A stretch of 64,000 nucleotides of DNA from Halomonas sp. McH1-25 (GCF_022348165.1 NZ_JAKRFI010000002.1:186001-250000), one strand, 5' to 3'; shown: positions 46,828 through 56,612, counted from the first letter of the stretch. Numbers and translations: made by a program. The notes: generated by a model from the letters alone, not told the origin.

Positions 46828-48003
46828 TCACGCCTCACTCTGCTGAGCGAGCCGGGCGAGAAGATCGTTCAAAAATAACAGGCCTTGAGGAGTGGCCTGC
46901 ATCCGATCGGCGTCTTGCACCAATAATCCTTGGTGGCGCAGTGACGTCAGACGTTCTTCCATGGACGATGCCGAACGCCCCGTCGACGCGGTCCAGGTCG
47001 TCATGTCGACCCCATCGACCAGGCGCAGTGCATTCATGGCGAACTCGAGAGGCAACTCGTCTTCCTCGATCCGCTGATGACCAGCCACGAAACCGCGTGG
47101 ATCGTTCATGCGTCGCAGGTAGGCTTCGGGCTGGCGGCTCTTCCAGCGCCGTTCGATGATAAGTTGGTCATCGACCCAGCGACTCAATTTGCCATGCGCG
47201 CCGGCACCAACGCCAAGGTAATCACCAAAGCGCCAATAGTTGAGGTTGTGTCGCGACCGGCGCCCCGGCCGGGCATAGGCGGAAATCTCATAGCGTGTCA
47301 GGCCGGCCTGCTCGAGCCGGGCATGACCGGCATCCTGAATGTCCCAGAGCAGATCATCCTCGGGCAGCCGCGGCGGATGCGAATGGAATTCGGTATTGGG
47401 TTCCAGGGTCAGTTGGTACCAAGAAAGATGCTCAGGTGATAGGGCGAGTGCCTGCTCCAGATCGTCCAGTGCCAGGTCGAGCGTCTGCCCCGGCAGGCCA
47501 TGCATCAGGTCCAGGTTGATGTTGTCGAACCCTGCCCGTCGTGCGCTCTCGACAGCCCGCCTTGCCTCGTCACCGCTATGGATGCGCCCCAAGACCTCCA
47601 ACTGCTTGGGCTGAAAGCTCTGCACACCGATCGACAGGCGATTGATGCCCGCGTCTCGATACCCGGCGAAGCGTTGTTGTTCGACGGTACCGGGGTTGGC
47701 TTCCAGCGTGACCTCGCAGTCCGCGGCCAACGGCAACCGTTGCGACAAGGCCGAGAAGAACCGCGCGTAAAATGCTGGCGACATCAGGCTGGGTGTTCCA
47801 CCACCGATGAACACACTGGCGATTGGACGTTCGCCGGCCAGCGCGACGTCAGCATCGAGATCCGCCAGCAATGCCTCGAGATAGGCCTCTTCCGGCAGCG
47901 TGGCGCCACGTCCGATGCCATGAGAATTGAAATCGCAGTAGGGACATTTGCGCACGCACCAGGGTACATGCATGTAGAGGGCAAGCGGAGGCAGCATTGA
48001 CAT
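46828..48003 (-). CDS. hemW: Radical SAM heme chaperone HemW
   Basis: A 391-residue radical SAM protein with CVRKCPYCDF (the CxxxCxxC 4Fe-4S motif) near residue 16, FIGGGTPSLMS, and the HemN-like C-terminal domain. HemW binds and delivers heme to respiratory enzymes; it was once called oxygen-independent coproporphyrinogen oxidase-like. The catalytic features of HemN are not all present. It overlaps rdgB by one base within an ATGA-type junction, the same pairing as in E. coli (rdgB-hemW). Confidence 0.94.
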   Translation of the reverse strand: MSMLPPLALYMHVPWCVRKCPYCDFNSHGIGRGATLPEEAYLEALLADLDADVALAGERPIASVFIGGGTPSLMSPAFYARFFSALSQRLPLAADCEVTLEANPGTVEQQRFAGYRDAGINRLSIGVQSFQPKQLEVLGRIHSGDEARRAVESARRAGFDNINLDLMHGLPGQTLDLALDDLEQALALSPEHLSWYQLTLEPNTEFHSHPPRLPEDDLLWDIQDAGHARLEQAGLTRYEISAYARPGRRSRHNLNYWRFGDYLGVGAGAHGKLSRWVDDQLIIERRWKSRQPEAYLRRMNDPRGFVAGHQRIEEDELPLEFAMNALRLVDGVDMTTWTASTGRSASSMEERLTSLRHQGLLVQDADRMQATPQGLLFLNDLLARLAQQSEA

Positions 48004-48599
48004 CAGCGCAACCTATCGACCAACTGGCGCAGCGCCCTGCCCCGATGGCTCAAGCGGTTCTTCTCCTCGGCGCTGAGCTCGGCGGCACTCATGCCACTTT
48101 CGGGTACCCAGAACAGCGGATCGTAACCGAATCCTCCCGTCCCCCGCGGGTACGCCAGGATTTCCCCTTCCCAACTCATCTGAACGATCTCGGGAACCGG
48201 ATCCTCGGCATGCCGCAGCAGGACGAGAACGCACCAATAACGAGCGGTTCGCTGACCTTCGGGAATCTCTGCCAGCGCCTCGAGAAGCTTGCAATTGTTG
48301 GCCTCGTCGTCCTTGGGCTCGCCAGCATAACGGGCCGAATAGATACCCGGCGCGCCCTGCAAGGCATCGACGGATAGCCCAGAGTCATCGGCCAATGCCG
48401 GCAGGCCACTGACACGTGCCGCCTCGCGGGCTTTGAGCAAGGCATTCTCGACGAAGGTCAGCCCGGTTTCTTCAACCTCGGGGACGTCGAAATCCGCTTG
48501 GGGATGCACGGCATAGCCCAATGGCCCCAGGAGTTCATCGAACTCTCTCAGCTTTCCACGATTGCCACTGGCCAGCACGAGCGACTGCGTCACGGTCAT
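48003..48599 (-). CDS. rdgB: XTP/dITP diphosphatase (non-canonical purine pyrophosphatase)
   Basis: A 198-residue Ham1-family enzyme hydrolysing dITP and XTP to keep deaminated purines out of [16 protein letters not shown] at the start, [27 protein letters not shown] and the C-terminal [21 protein letters not shown] match E. coli RdgB. It is followed by hemW, with overlapping stop and start. Confidence 0.96.
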   Translation of the reverse strand: MTVTQSLVLASGNRGKLREFDELLGPLGYAVHPQADFDVPEVEETGLTFVENALLKAREAARVSGLPALADDSGLSVDALQGAPGIYSARYAGEPKDDEANNCKLLEALAEIPEGQRTARYWCVLVLLRHAEDPVPEIVQMSWEGEILAYPRGTGGFGYDPLFWVPESGMSAAELSAEEKNRLSHRGRALRQLVDRLR

Positions 48600-48977
48600 G
48601 GAAACTCCTCCTCGAAAATCTGCCTATTTTACGGGCTAGCGCCGCAGTGAGCACGTACTTGACTATTTAACCATAAAACCAAGATGCAATTTCTCATGCA
48701 TGAATTTGGTAAATAACTAGTTTCTTACCACGATAAGAGCTGATAGAAATCATGGCAGGATAAGTCATACCGTTGGGTTAGCGGCCTGGTGCCTTGCGGC
48801 TTCGGGCTACACGACAAAAATGCATAGTAACGCCGATGTGCAGTTGTTTTTTTCATATCCTTTTTTCAGTAACATTGCTTTACAAAAAGTGAAAAAGCGA
48901 CAACCTTTATAGTGCAGCCTCATGGCAGTAGGGATGCAGTAACTTAACGGAACTAGTCACACTTCAGGAGCAGGACC
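48600..48977. other. AT-rich gene-free region upstream of the CsgD-like gene
   Basis: No coding frame is supported. It is clearly more AT-rich than the neighbours, with T and A runs at 48847-48900 and a TATAGT (48908-48913) about 65 bases before the start codon; the -35 region is not consensus, which would suit a stationary-phase or activator-dependent promoter. Around 48780-48815 a GC-rich stretch (GCCTTGCGGCTTCGGGCTAC) looks like a short intergenic repeat. Confidence 0.5.
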
Positions 48978-49658
48978 ATGAGCCAAGGGAACGCGAAGAT
49001 TCTTCTAGTCACTGATTGTAATCCCCAGTCGCAGCTATTCATGGATTACATATCGGAACAGCTGGGACTTCAGATATCGGCAGTCGGGCCCCACGAGGTC
49101 AGTGATGACATCGAATGTGAGAACAAACTGGTGCTGCTCGATGCCGACCATGTGGACGAAAACAGCATGCAGCAGTGGCACCACCATACGGTGGAATGCC
49201 AACACGTCATTCTGGCCGCCTTCAATCTGCGCGATGAGGATCACGCGGCAGAGATCCTCGCCGCCTTGCACTTGCACGGCGTGTTCTACCGCCGCGACAG
49301 TCTTAAGCTGATCTGCAAGGGTATCGACGCTCTACTCAAGGGCGATCTATGGATGTCTCGGTCATTGATGACTCGACTGATCCAGTTCTATCGTCGCCAG
49401 CAGCTCAACGCCTATCGCCCGGTCTGCAGCTTGACCCATCGCGAACAGGAAATCATTAGCCTGCTGGGTTCTGGCGCCTCGAACACGGAAATCGCCGACA
49501 AGCTTTTCGTCAGCGAACATACGGTCAAGTCTCACCTTTACAACACCTTTCGCAAAATCAAGGTGCACAATAGGATCCAGGCAATGAATTGGGCACGTCA
49601 GAATCTAGGCCCCTTGCCGCCCATCCACTCCCACTCCCGGCATAGAAAGAGCGAATAA
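48978..49658 (+). CDS. LuxR-family regulator, CsgD-like
   Basis: A 226-residue regulator with an N-terminal receiver-like domain (about 1-130) lacking the full set of acidic phosphorylation residues, and a C-terminal LuxR helix-turn-helix (about 150-210: LTHREQEIISLLGSGASNTE and FVSEHTVKSHLYNTFRKIKV). The C-terminal half is very close to CsgD, the master regulator of curli and cellulose. No curli (csg) genes are nearby. AGGAGCAGG precedes the ATG. A weak hairpin (49667-49704) lies downstream. Confidence 0.85.
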   Translation: MSQGNAKILLVTDCNPQSQLFMDYISEQLGLQISAVGPHEVSDDIECENKLVLLDADHVDENSMQQWHHHTVECQHVILAAFNLRDEDHAAEILAALHLHGVFYRRDSLKLICKGIDALLKGDLWMSRSLMTRLIQFYRRQQLNAYRPVCSLTHREQEIISLLGSGASNTEIADKLFVSEHTVKSHLYNTFRKIKVHNRIQAMNWARQNLGPLPPIHSHSRHRKSE

Positions 49659-49748
49659 TCCGCACACGGAGCATGGCATATTATCGAGAAAAGCGGATGC
49701 TCCGTCACTCTTTACCCCTTTCTGACACTGGACACCGGCCGCGCTTTC

Positions 49749-51326
49749 TCACGGCCGATTCAGGCGCAGGTGTTCCTGAATCATCCCCACTAATGTCAGG
49801 TTGGCGTTTTCGGCCGTGGTGTCCAGATGGATAAGGTGCAGTCGCTCCTCGTCGGTGAATTCTTCGAAGCAGGCCAGTTGCCGCTCGAGCACGGCCAACC
49901 CGGCCTCGGAGGGATCTCCGCCGCGCCGTGCACGCTTTTCTATTCGCGCCTTGAGTGTCGCCTCATCGGCCTCGAAACTCACCATTAGTACCGGCAGTCC
50001 ACGCCCGACCGCCTGCTGGCGTAGCAGATCGCGCTGATCGCGGCGCAGACAGGTCGCATCGATACACACTGGCAACCCCGATTCGAGCAGGACACCGGTC
50101 AATTGCGCCAGGCTCATGTAGGTCTGGCGAGTCGCCTCGGAGGTATAGATATCCACACCCTGTTCGGCGGTACGAGCCTGTGGATCGAAACCGAACAGGC
50201 GCTTGCGCTCCACATCGGAACGTAAACGAACCCCGCCCAGGCGTCGCACCATTTCTCCGGTAAAGCGGCTTTTGCCACTGCCGGACACACCGACCCCGAT
50301 CACCAGATAGGGGAAGGTGAACTCCGTATAGCGCTCGGCCAGATCGATGTATCGACGATAGCTGGCCATGACCGCCGGTCGATCCGCAGGGTGAAGCTCC
50401 GGCTGGTGATAACGCAGAATGGCCACCTTGGCACGCACCAGGGCACGATACAGCTTGTAGAATGGCAGCAAGCGCACCAATGTGTAATCGCCGGACAGCT
50501 CCAGGTAGCGATTCAGGGCATGGTGAGCGAAAGCTTCCTCGCCCCGCGTCTCGAGATCCATCAGCAGAAACGCCAGGTCGGCACCGACGTCGCTCCAGCG
50601 CAACTCTTCGTTGAACTCGATGCCGTCGAACATCAGTGCTCGCCCCTCGTGACGCACAGCATTGCCCAGATGCACGTCGCCATGGGTTTCACGAACGTAA
50701 CCCTCGCGCCGCCGCCTCACGAACTCGTCGTTGAAGCGCTCCAGGGCCTCCGACACCCAGGTATGCAGGACATCCAGCCGGCGGCGATCGGCATCGCCCT
50801 CGAGACGCGGCGCGATCAGCGCGAACTCGCGCTCCATGATGCGCTGCATGGCCTCATGCGAGCCCCAGTCGTCACCGTCATCGGGAAGGCGCTGCGCCCC
50901 CTCGTGGAAGATCACCAGTTGATCGACCAGATCGTCGAGCAGCTCCAGCGACAGGTCGCCGCTGGCCTGAAGGTTGCTGAACAACAGACGATTGCTGAAC
51001 TGACGCATCTTCACTGCATATTCGAAGGGCGCCGAGGCATCGTTGATCCGCGGCGCCTCGGGACTGCCCGAGATGGGCACGACTTCCAGATACAGCGACG
51101 GAGCCAGCCGCCGGTTGAGCTGGACTTCCTGGGCACACAGCCGACGACGCTTGTCGAGGGTGGAAAAGTCCAGAAAACTGCCGAAATCCAGCGGCTTCTT
51201 GAGCTTGTAGGCATACTCCCCGGTCAGCACCACCCACGAGATATGCGTTTCGATGATTTCGATAGCGTCGACGGGATGGTCGTAGCATGCGGCATCGTTC
51301 AATGCCTGGATCAGTGCCTGACTCAA
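49749..51326 (-). CDS. Fusion of an aminoglycoside-phosphotransferase-like kinase and a P-loop ATPase
   Basis: A 525-residue two-domain protein. The N-terminal part (about 1-330) is kinase-like, with the catalytic loop THGDVHLGNAV and the metal-binding MFDGIEFN. The C-terminal part (about 335-525) is a P-loop NTPase with GVGVSGSGKSRFTGE, similar to gluconate- or zeta-toxin-like kinases. The family is widely annotated as 'bifunctional aminoglycoside phosphotransferase/ATP-binding protein'; its substrate is unknown. The start is a TTG with a strong GGGAGAG upstream. It is 32 bases after hemL. Confidence 0.82.
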   Translation of the reverse strand: MSQALIQALNDAACYDHPVDAIEIIETHISWVVLTGEYAYKLKKPLDFGSFLDFSTLDKRRRLCAQEVQLNRRLAPSLYLEVVPISGSPEAPRINDASAPFEYAVKMRQFSNRLLFSNLQASGDLSLELLDDLVDQLVIFHEGAQRLPDDGDDWGSHEAMQRIMEREFALIAPRLEGDADRRRLDVLHTWVSEALERFNDEFVRRRREGYVRETHGDVHLGNAVRHEGRALMFDGIEFNEELRWSDVGADLAFLLMDLETRGEEAFAHHALNRYLELSGDYTLVRLLPFYKLYRALVRAKVAILRYHQPELHPADRPAVMASYRRYIDLAERYTEFTFPYLVIGVGVSGSGKSRFTGEMVRRLGGVRLRSDVERKRLFGFDPQARTAEQGVDIYTSEATRQTYMSLAQLTGVLLESGLPVCIDATCLRRDQRDLLRQQAVGRGLPVLMVSFEADEATLKARIEKRARRGGDPSEAGLAVLERQLACFEEFTDEERLHLIHLDTTAENANLTLVGMIQEHLRLNRP

Positions 51327-51358
51327 TGCGTTCTCTCCCTAGAATGACCGTCGCTCTG

Positions 51359-52648
51359 TCAGGCCTTGGCCAGCCCGGCGAAAACCTGCTCCGCGGCATC
51401 CAACGTCGCGGCGATGTCCGCATCGCCATGCGCGCTGGACATGAATCCTGCCTCATAGGCGGACGGTGCCAGATAGACGCCATGGTCGAGCATGCCGCTA
51501 AAGAAGCGCCGGAACATGGCTGCATCGCAGGCGGTGGCCTGGGCGAAGTTCTCCACTCGCGACTGGCCGGTGAAAAATACGCCGAACATGCCACCGGCCT
51601 GTTGTGTGATCATTTCCACGCCTGCCGCCCTGGCGCGTTCCGTGAGGCCGCTGCATAGCGTCTCGACACGCTCGGCCAAGGCCGCATGGAAACCGGGTTC
51701 CTTTACCTTGGTGAGCAGCGTAATGCCGGCGGCCATGGCCAGCGGATTGCCTGACAGCGTACCGGCCTGATAGACCGGGCCCAGCGGCGAAATTTTTTCC
51801 ATGATCTCGCGCTTGCCGCCGAATGCGCCGACCGGCATGCCACCACCCACGATCTTGCCCAGGCAGGTCAGATCGGGGGTGACGGCGTAATGCGCCTGCG
51901 CGCCGCCCAGCGCTACGCGGAAACCGGTCATTACCTCATCGAAGATCAGCACACTGCCATACTGGTCGCAAACCGTGCGCAGCGTTTCCAGAAAATCAGG
52001 CACGGGGGGAATGCAGTTCATATTGCCGGCGACCGGCTCGACGATGATGCAGGCCACCTCGTCGCCGATTTCGGCAAAGCTTTCCCGCACCGCCTCGCTG
52101 TCGTTGTAGGGCAGCGTGATGGTGTGTTCGGCCAGCGCAGCGGGGACGCCGGGCGAACTGGGCTCGCCATGGGTCAGCGCACCGGAACCGGCCTTGACCA
52201 GTAGCGAATCGGAATGGCCATGATAGTTACCCTCGAACTTGACGATCTTGTCACGTCCCGTGTGACCACGTGCCAGACGGATCGCCGACATGGTCGCCTC
52301 GGTACCCGAGTTGACCATGCGCACCATGTCCATCGACGGCATGATCTCGCAGATCAGCTCGGCCATGGTGGTCTCGATGGCGGTCGGGGTACCGAAGGAC
52401 AGGCCGGCATCGAGACGTTCGCGAACCGCCGCGAGGACGTCGGGATCGGCATGGCCGGTGATCATGGGTCCCCACGAGCCCACGTAATCGATATAACGCT
52501 TGCCTTCGACATCGAACAGATAGGCCCCTTGGGCGCGTTCGATGAAGACCGGCGGCCGCTCCAGCCCCTTGAAGGCGCGCACCGGTGAGTTCACTCCGCC
52601 GGGAATATGGCGACAGGCCTGTTCGAAGAGCTGTGCGGAAGTGGTCAT
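51359..52648 (-). CDS. hemL: Glutamate-1-semialdehyde 2,1-aminomutase
   Basis: A 429-residue PLP enzyme of the C5 tetrapyrrole pathway, converting glutamate-1-semialdehyde to 5-aminolevulinate. [19 protein letters not shown] at the start, [33 protein letters not shown] and the PLP-lysine region [16 protein letters not shown] are diagnostic. It follows hemJ-thiD-thiE on the same strand; the 78-base gap to thiE carries two exact DnaA boxes. Confidence 0.97.
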   Translation of the reverse strand: MTTSAQLFEQACRHIPGGVNSPVRAFKGLERPPVFIERAQGAYLFDVEGKRYIDYVGSWGPMITGHADPDVLAAVRERLDAGLSFGTPTAIETTMAELICEIMPSMDMVRMVNSGTEATMSAIRLARGHTGRDKIVKFEGNYHGHSDSLLVKAGSGALTHGEPSSPGVPAALAEHTITLPYNDSEAVRESFAEIGDEVACIIVEPVAGNMNCIPPVPDFLETLRTVCDQYGSVLIFDEVMTGFRVALGGAQAHYAVTPDLTCLGKIVGGGMPVGAFGGKREIMEKISPLGPVYQAGTLSGNPLAMAAGITLLTKVKEPGFHAALAERVETLCSGLTERARAAGVEMITQQAGGMFGVFFTGQSRVENFAQATACDAAMFRRFFSGMLDHGVYLAPSAYEAGFMSSAHGDADIAATLDAAEQVFAGLAKA

Positions 52649-52670
52649 TGGATGCCTCTATTTGCGAATT

Positions 52671-52725
52671 TGTGGATAAACCTCTGGACAGGTCGAATAA
52701 CTTTACGTTGACGGCCTGTGGATAA
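52671..52725. promoter_or_regulatory. Two exact DnaA boxes upstream of hemL
   Basis: TGTGGATAA at 52671-52679 and 52717-52725, both in the same orientation, in the thiE-hemL gap; the first ends 23 bases before the hemL start codon. Confidence 0.55.
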
Positions 52726-52726
52726 C

Positions 52727-53386
52727 CTATGGATACGCTGCCAAGCGTGCGTTGATGGCTCGAACCCGGGCTTCGGGATCGTCACCACCGAACACCCCAT
52801 GGACCGTGGCCAGCAACTCGGCTCCCGCGCTGCGCGCCAATCCGGCATTATCGATATCGATGCCACCTATCGCTACTCTTGGCAGCCCGAAGCGTCCAGC
52901 CTCGGCCAGCAGATCGAGCGTTGCCGGTGGTGCCTCGGGCTTGGTCTTCGAAGCGAAGAATCGGCCGAAGGCCAGATAGCTGGCCCCCTCGCTGGCTGCC
53001 CGTTCGGCCAGTGCAAGACTCGCATGGCACGTGGCCCCGATGATCGCCTCGGGACCCAGCACTTCCCTCGCTTCGCGCAGCGAACCATCCTCCTGCCCGA
53101 GATGCAGGCCAACGCCGGTAAATCCATCGTCGCGCAAACGTCGCGCCAGGGCCAGATCGTCGTTGATGATCAGCGGCACCGCAACGTCGCGGCACATCAT
53201 GGCCAGCGCCAGTGCCTGACGCAAACGATGGCTCAGATCGCCGGACTTGTCACGGTACTGAAGCAGGGCCAGTCCTCCGTTCAGCGCCGCTCGACACGCA
53301 GCGAGCAATTGCCTGTCGTTGGATAGCAGTTGGGCATCGGTAATCGCATAGACCCCACGGGTCCAGTCGTGTCGCTTGTCGGTCAT
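52727..53386 (-). CDS. thiE: Thiamine-phosphate synthase
   Basis: A 219-residue TIM-barrel enzyme joining the thiazole and pyrimidine parts of thiamine. GVYAITDAQLL, LQYRDKSGD, LIINDDLALA, GVGLHLGQED, GATCHASLALAERA and GRFFASKTKPEAP follow the ThiE order. The start ATG 53386 overlaps the thiD stop (ATGA). It lies in a hemJ-thiD-thiE-hemL run. Confidence 0.95.
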   Translation of the reverse strand: MTDKRHDWTRGVYAITDAQLLSNDRQLLAACRAALNGGLALLQYRDKSGDLSHRLRQALALAMMCRDVAVPLIINDDLALARRLRDDGFTGVGLHLGQEDGSLREAREVLGPEAIIGATCHASLALAERAASEGASYLAFGRFFASKTKPEAPPATLDLLAEAGRFGLPRVAIGGIDIDNAGLARSAGAELLATVHGVFGGDDPEARVRAINARLAAYP

Positions 53387-54180
53387 GGTCTCCACCGTCT
53401 GGGCAAGGCCTGCCCCGTTCCCGGTTGCCAGCCGTGTCGCAGGCTTTCCCAAGTGAACTGCTGGGCCTGCTCGCAGGCCGCCACCAGGCTTTCTCCCACG
53501 GCCAGGCGAGTCGCCACGGCCGACGCCAGAGTGCAGCCCGAACCGTGAAACTGGCCCGGCAAACGGGACCAGCGCCACTGCCGGCTGGTTTCGGGAGTAT
53601 GCAATGTATGTATTACGGTATCGTCCGGCGTTTCCGGTGGCGGATCGTCAGTACCAGTGACCAACACCGCCTGGCAGCCCTGTGACAGCAGGGCGACGAC
53701 CCGATCGACATCGCTACCGGCATCTTCCCCCGCCAATCTCGCCAACTCGTGACGGTTGGGCGTCAGGATATCCACAAGCGGTAGTAACCGATGACGAAAA
53801 TCGTCGATCAATGCGGTTGTGGACAAGTCTTTCCCACCGCCGGCGCGCAGCACCGGATCGATGACCAGCGGAATTCCGGGACAGGCGCGTACCACATCCT
53901 CGATGGCGTCCAGGCTCGCCTCGTCCGCGATCAGACCAACCTTGATCGCTGCTACGTCGAACTCGTCGAGCAGGGCCCAGGCCATATCGCGAATGCCATC
54001 GGGGGCGCAGGGCGTTACATTGAACACGTCGTGGGTGCTCTGCACCGTGAGGCTGGTTGGCACCGTGACCGGCCAACCGCCACAGGCCAGCACGGTCTCG
54101 GCATCGGCAACCAGGCCGGCTCCGCCGGTTGGGTCGTGTCCTGCCAAGACGAGAACCACGGGAAGTTTGGCACCGTGCAT
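53383..54180 (-). CDS. thiD: Hydroxymethylpyrimidine kinase / phosphomethylpyrimidine kinase
   Basis: A 265-residue ribokinase-fold enzyme. LVLAGHDPTGGAGLVADAETV at the N-terminus, VIDPVLRAGGGKDL, LTPNRHELARLAG and the catalytic HGSGCTLASAVAT are characteristic. ATG 54180 overlaps the hemJ stop by one base (TGATG); an in-frame TTG just upstream is less likely. No TPP riboswitch is visible upstream of the operon. Confidence 0.94.
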   Translation of the reverse strand: MHGAKLPVVLVLAGHDPTGGAGLVADAETVLACGGWPVTVPTSLTVQSTHDVFNVTPCAPDGIRDMAWALLDEFDVAAIKVGLIADEASLDAIEDVVRACPGIPLVIDPVLRAGGGKDLSTTALIDDFRHRLLPLVDILTPNRHELARLAGEDAGSDVDRVVALLSQGCQAVLVTGTDDPPPETPDDTVIHTLHTPETSRQWRWSRLPGQFHGSGCTLASAVATRLAVGESLVAACEQAQQFTWESLRHGWQPGTGQALPRRWRP

Positions 54181-54611
54181 CAATAGGGTTTAACCATGGC
54201 GAGGATGACGATCAGGATCAGGGCAATGACCGGGGCCTCGTTGAACCAACGGAAATAAGTATGCGACTTGGTGCAGGTACCAGCGGCCAAGCGTTTCATG
54301 TAGGCCAGACACATGTGGTGATAACCCACCAGCAACAGGACCAGCAGCAGCTTGGTATGCAGCCAGCCCTGACTCAGAAAGCCCGGGGCCATGAACAGCA
54401 ACCAGGCGCCGAGCGCGATGACGGCAACCATGGAGGGGGTCATGATGCCGCGAAACAGCTTGCGCTCCATGACGGTGAAGTAGTCCATCGCCTGAGTGTC
54501 GTTCTTGTCGCGAGCCATGGCGTGATAGACGAACAGTCGCGGCAGGTAGAACAGGGCGGCGAACCAGGTGACCATGGCGACCAGGTGAAACGCTTTTACC
54601 CACAGGTACAT
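54180..54611 (-). CDS. hemJ: Protoporphyrinogen IX oxidase HemJ
   Basis: A 143-residue inner-membrane protein with four predicted helices. KAFHLVAMVTWFAALFYLPRLFVYH at the start contains the conserved His and Arg, and GYHHMCLAYMKRLA the conserved HH pair. HemJ performs the penultimate aromatisation step of heme synthesis in many gammaproteobacteria that lack HemG. AAGGAG is 6 bases upstream. Its pairing with hemL in one run is functionally sensible. Confidence 0.93.
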   Translation of the reverse strand: MYLWVKAFHLVAMVTWFAALFYLPRLFVYHAMARDKNDTQAMDYFTVMERKLFRGIMTPSMVAVIALGAWLLFMAPGFLSQGWLHTKLLLVLLLVGYHHMCLAYMKRLAAGTCTKSHTYFRWFNEAPVIALILIVILAMVKPY

Positions 54612-54651
54612 TGCATCTCCTTATTGCAGTCAGCAGTCTCGATTCTTGGGA

Positions 54652-56400
54652 TCAGCGCTTGTAGCGGTAGTAACTCTCGATGGCATCGCGGGTGATGATA
54701 CCCGAAATCTTCTGAATCAGCGGGGCGGTCGTGTGCTGTACGTACAGCGCATCCACACCGTACTCGTTGAGGCGCTCGAACGCTTCGTTGAGGGTAGCCT
54801 GCAGGTGAATGGGCGCCAGTTCCAGGCGTTGGCCTGGAATCTCCAGCAGGTCGAAGGATTCCTCGTCAGCCCACTGCTCGTCGAGCATTACACGTGCCAG
54901 GTCCGCTGCTTTCAGTGCAATCGGTGTCTTCTCTTCTTGGGAACGGGTGATCACCAACCAGGTCGGCTTGTCTTCGAGCAGAGCTTGGGCCTGCTCACGA
55001 CTGATCATACGCTGAGTGCGGGCCAAGCTGCGTTCCATGACAGCCGGTACGGCGACTCGAGAGAGAGCCTGCATCAATGGTTGCTGTAAACGATGCAGGC
55101 CGTGTTGCGTCTGGGTGATGAAGAATCCTTGGCAACCACAGAGCTGACGTGAGGTGAGTACGGCTACCGAGACCGAGAGCATGCCTGGCAGGATGATATT
55201 GGGATTATGGGTCAGCTCGAGCAGCGCCATCAATGCTGCCAGCGGTGCCTGTAATACGGCGCCCATCATCGCCGCCATGCCCAGCATGGCATAGAGTGCA
55301 GCCTCGGAGGCGACCTGCGGCCACAGCCAGCCTCCCAGCATCCCGCATAGGGCTCCCGCCGCCGCACCAATCACCAACACCGGACCGATGATACTGACCG
55401 ACACCCCACAAGCTACGGCGCCGGCAGTCAGCAACAGCTTGCCGATAGCGACAGCAATAAGTACGTCTATGGCCACATCGCCGGTCAATGTGGCGCCCAA
55501 GGTGTCATAACCCATGCCTTGGACCTGAGGATACCACCAGGCCACCGCGCCAACGGACACACCGACCATGGCTAGACGCAACCATCCGGGTACACGTTCC
55601 AACCGTGGACCGCTGCGGGCAATGTGGACGAATAAACCAGCAAGAAGGCCGACGATCAATCCGGTGAGGAGGATCCACGGCAGATCGACCAGCGACCCCA
55701 GGCTTACCGGGGGTACCTGGAATGCAGGATCGCTGCCATAAACCAGCTGTGCGATGACTGCCCCTGTGCTCGATGCCAGAATCACCGGCAAGAAACCGGC
55801 CGTGGTGTATTCCATCAACACCACTTCCATGGCGAAGATGACCCCGGCGATAGGCGTATTGAACGAAGCTGATATGCCAGCCGCGGTGCCACACCCAACC
55901 AGTACCCGCAAGCTGTTATGAGGCAGGCGCATACGCTGTCCGAGCCCGCTGGACGCTGCCGCGGCCAGATGGATTGCCGGCCCCTCACGCCCAGCAGAAA
56001 GCCCACCCACCACGGTAACTATCCCGATCCACCACTGATTGATCCAGTTGCGTAGCGGAAAACGCCCCTGGTGGTAGCTGAGCCTCTCGATGACATGGGC
56101 AATACCGACCTTGCGTGCCTGGGCTGGCTGACGCCATAGCCAGAGACCGATCAGGCTGACAGCCACTATCGGCAGCAGCGAGCGCAGGAAGGGAGACAGC
56201 ATCTCGAAAGATTCGATGTTTCCATGCGGCATCAGCAGCCAGGCACCCAGGCTGAGAAGCAACCGGAAGATGACCATTACGCCGCCGGCCAGCAGTCCCG
56301 AGACTACCCCCAGCACGCAAAGCTGCGGTAGGGCATCGACGCTGGCCAGTTGGCGCCGGAAACGCTCGAGACTAAGATCGGGCAAGGGCAGACGAGACAA
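54652..56400 (-). CDS. ClC-type chloride channel/transporter with CBS domains
   Basis: A 582-residue membrane protein. The ClC core (about 20-440) has the GREGPAIHLAAAASSGLG selectivity motif, GCGTAAGISASFNTPIAGVIFAMEV and many hydrophobic helices; two CBS domains occupy about 450-575. The usual GSGIP motif is replaced. ClC proteins move chloride, often in exchange for protons; CBS domains sense adenine nucleotides. The start is TTG with AAGGAA upstream. Its role in halophile ion balance is only a guess. Confidence 0.88.
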   Translation of the reverse strand: MSRLPLPDLSLERFRRQLASVDALPQLCVLGVVSGLLAGGVMVIFRLLLSLGAWLLMPHGNIESFEMLSPFLRSLLPIVAVSLIGLWLWRQPAQARKVGIAHVIERLSYHQGRFPLRNWINQWWIGIVTVVGGLSAGREGPAIHLAAAASSGLGQRMRLPHNSLRVLVGCGTAAGISASFNTPIAGVIFAMEVVLMEYTTAGFLPVILASSTGAVIAQLVYGSDPAFQVPPVSLGSLVDLPWILLTGLIVGLLAGLFVHIARSGPRLERVPGWLRLAMVGVSVGAVAWWYPQVQGMGYDTLGATLTGDVAIDVLIAVAIGKLLLTAGAVACGVSVSIIGPVLVIGAAAGALCGMLGGWLWPQVASEAALYAMLGMAAMMGAVLQAPLAALMALLELTHNPNIILPGMLSVSVAVLTSRQLCGCQGFFITQTQHGLHRLQQPLMQALSRVAVPAVMERSLARTQRMISREQAQALLEDKPTWLVITRSQEEKTPIALKAADLARVMLDEQWADEESFDLLEIPGQRLELAPIHLQATLNEAFERLNEYGVDALYVQHTTAPLIQKISGIITRDAIESYYRYKR

Positions 56401-56541
56401 GACACGTTCCTTACGATCATTGCAAAAACTGGCTGCGCCGCGTCACCCTTCCCTGAGGAGCGCTAACCTTTACCTTGTGTATCATATTTGTAGATCAGCG
56501 TCTCAATCTGTCTCGCGATGGCCCGGTGCCATTGGTAAAAG

Positions 56542-56571
56542 TTGACCCTTTTGCTAGGTTTTGTGGATAAT
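56542..56571 (+). promoter_or_regulatory. Promoter of erpA overlapped by a DnaA box
   Basis: TTGACC and GATAAT are 18 bases apart, 42 bases before the erpA start. An exact inverted DnaA box (TGTGGATAA, 56562-56570) covers the -10 element. Confidence 0.6.
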
Positions 56572-56612
56572 ATCGGGTTCTATTTCTGTCGACTTTCGGA
56601 GGCTCCCATCTC

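Noticed and set aside
49667-49704. Terminator of the CsgD-like gene
   Set aside because: The 8-bp arms enclose a 22-base loop and the T-content after it is poor; support is weak.
54612-54651. TPP riboswitch before the hemJ-thiD-thiE run
   Set aside because: The 40-base gap is too short and lacks the conserved TPP aptamer motifs.
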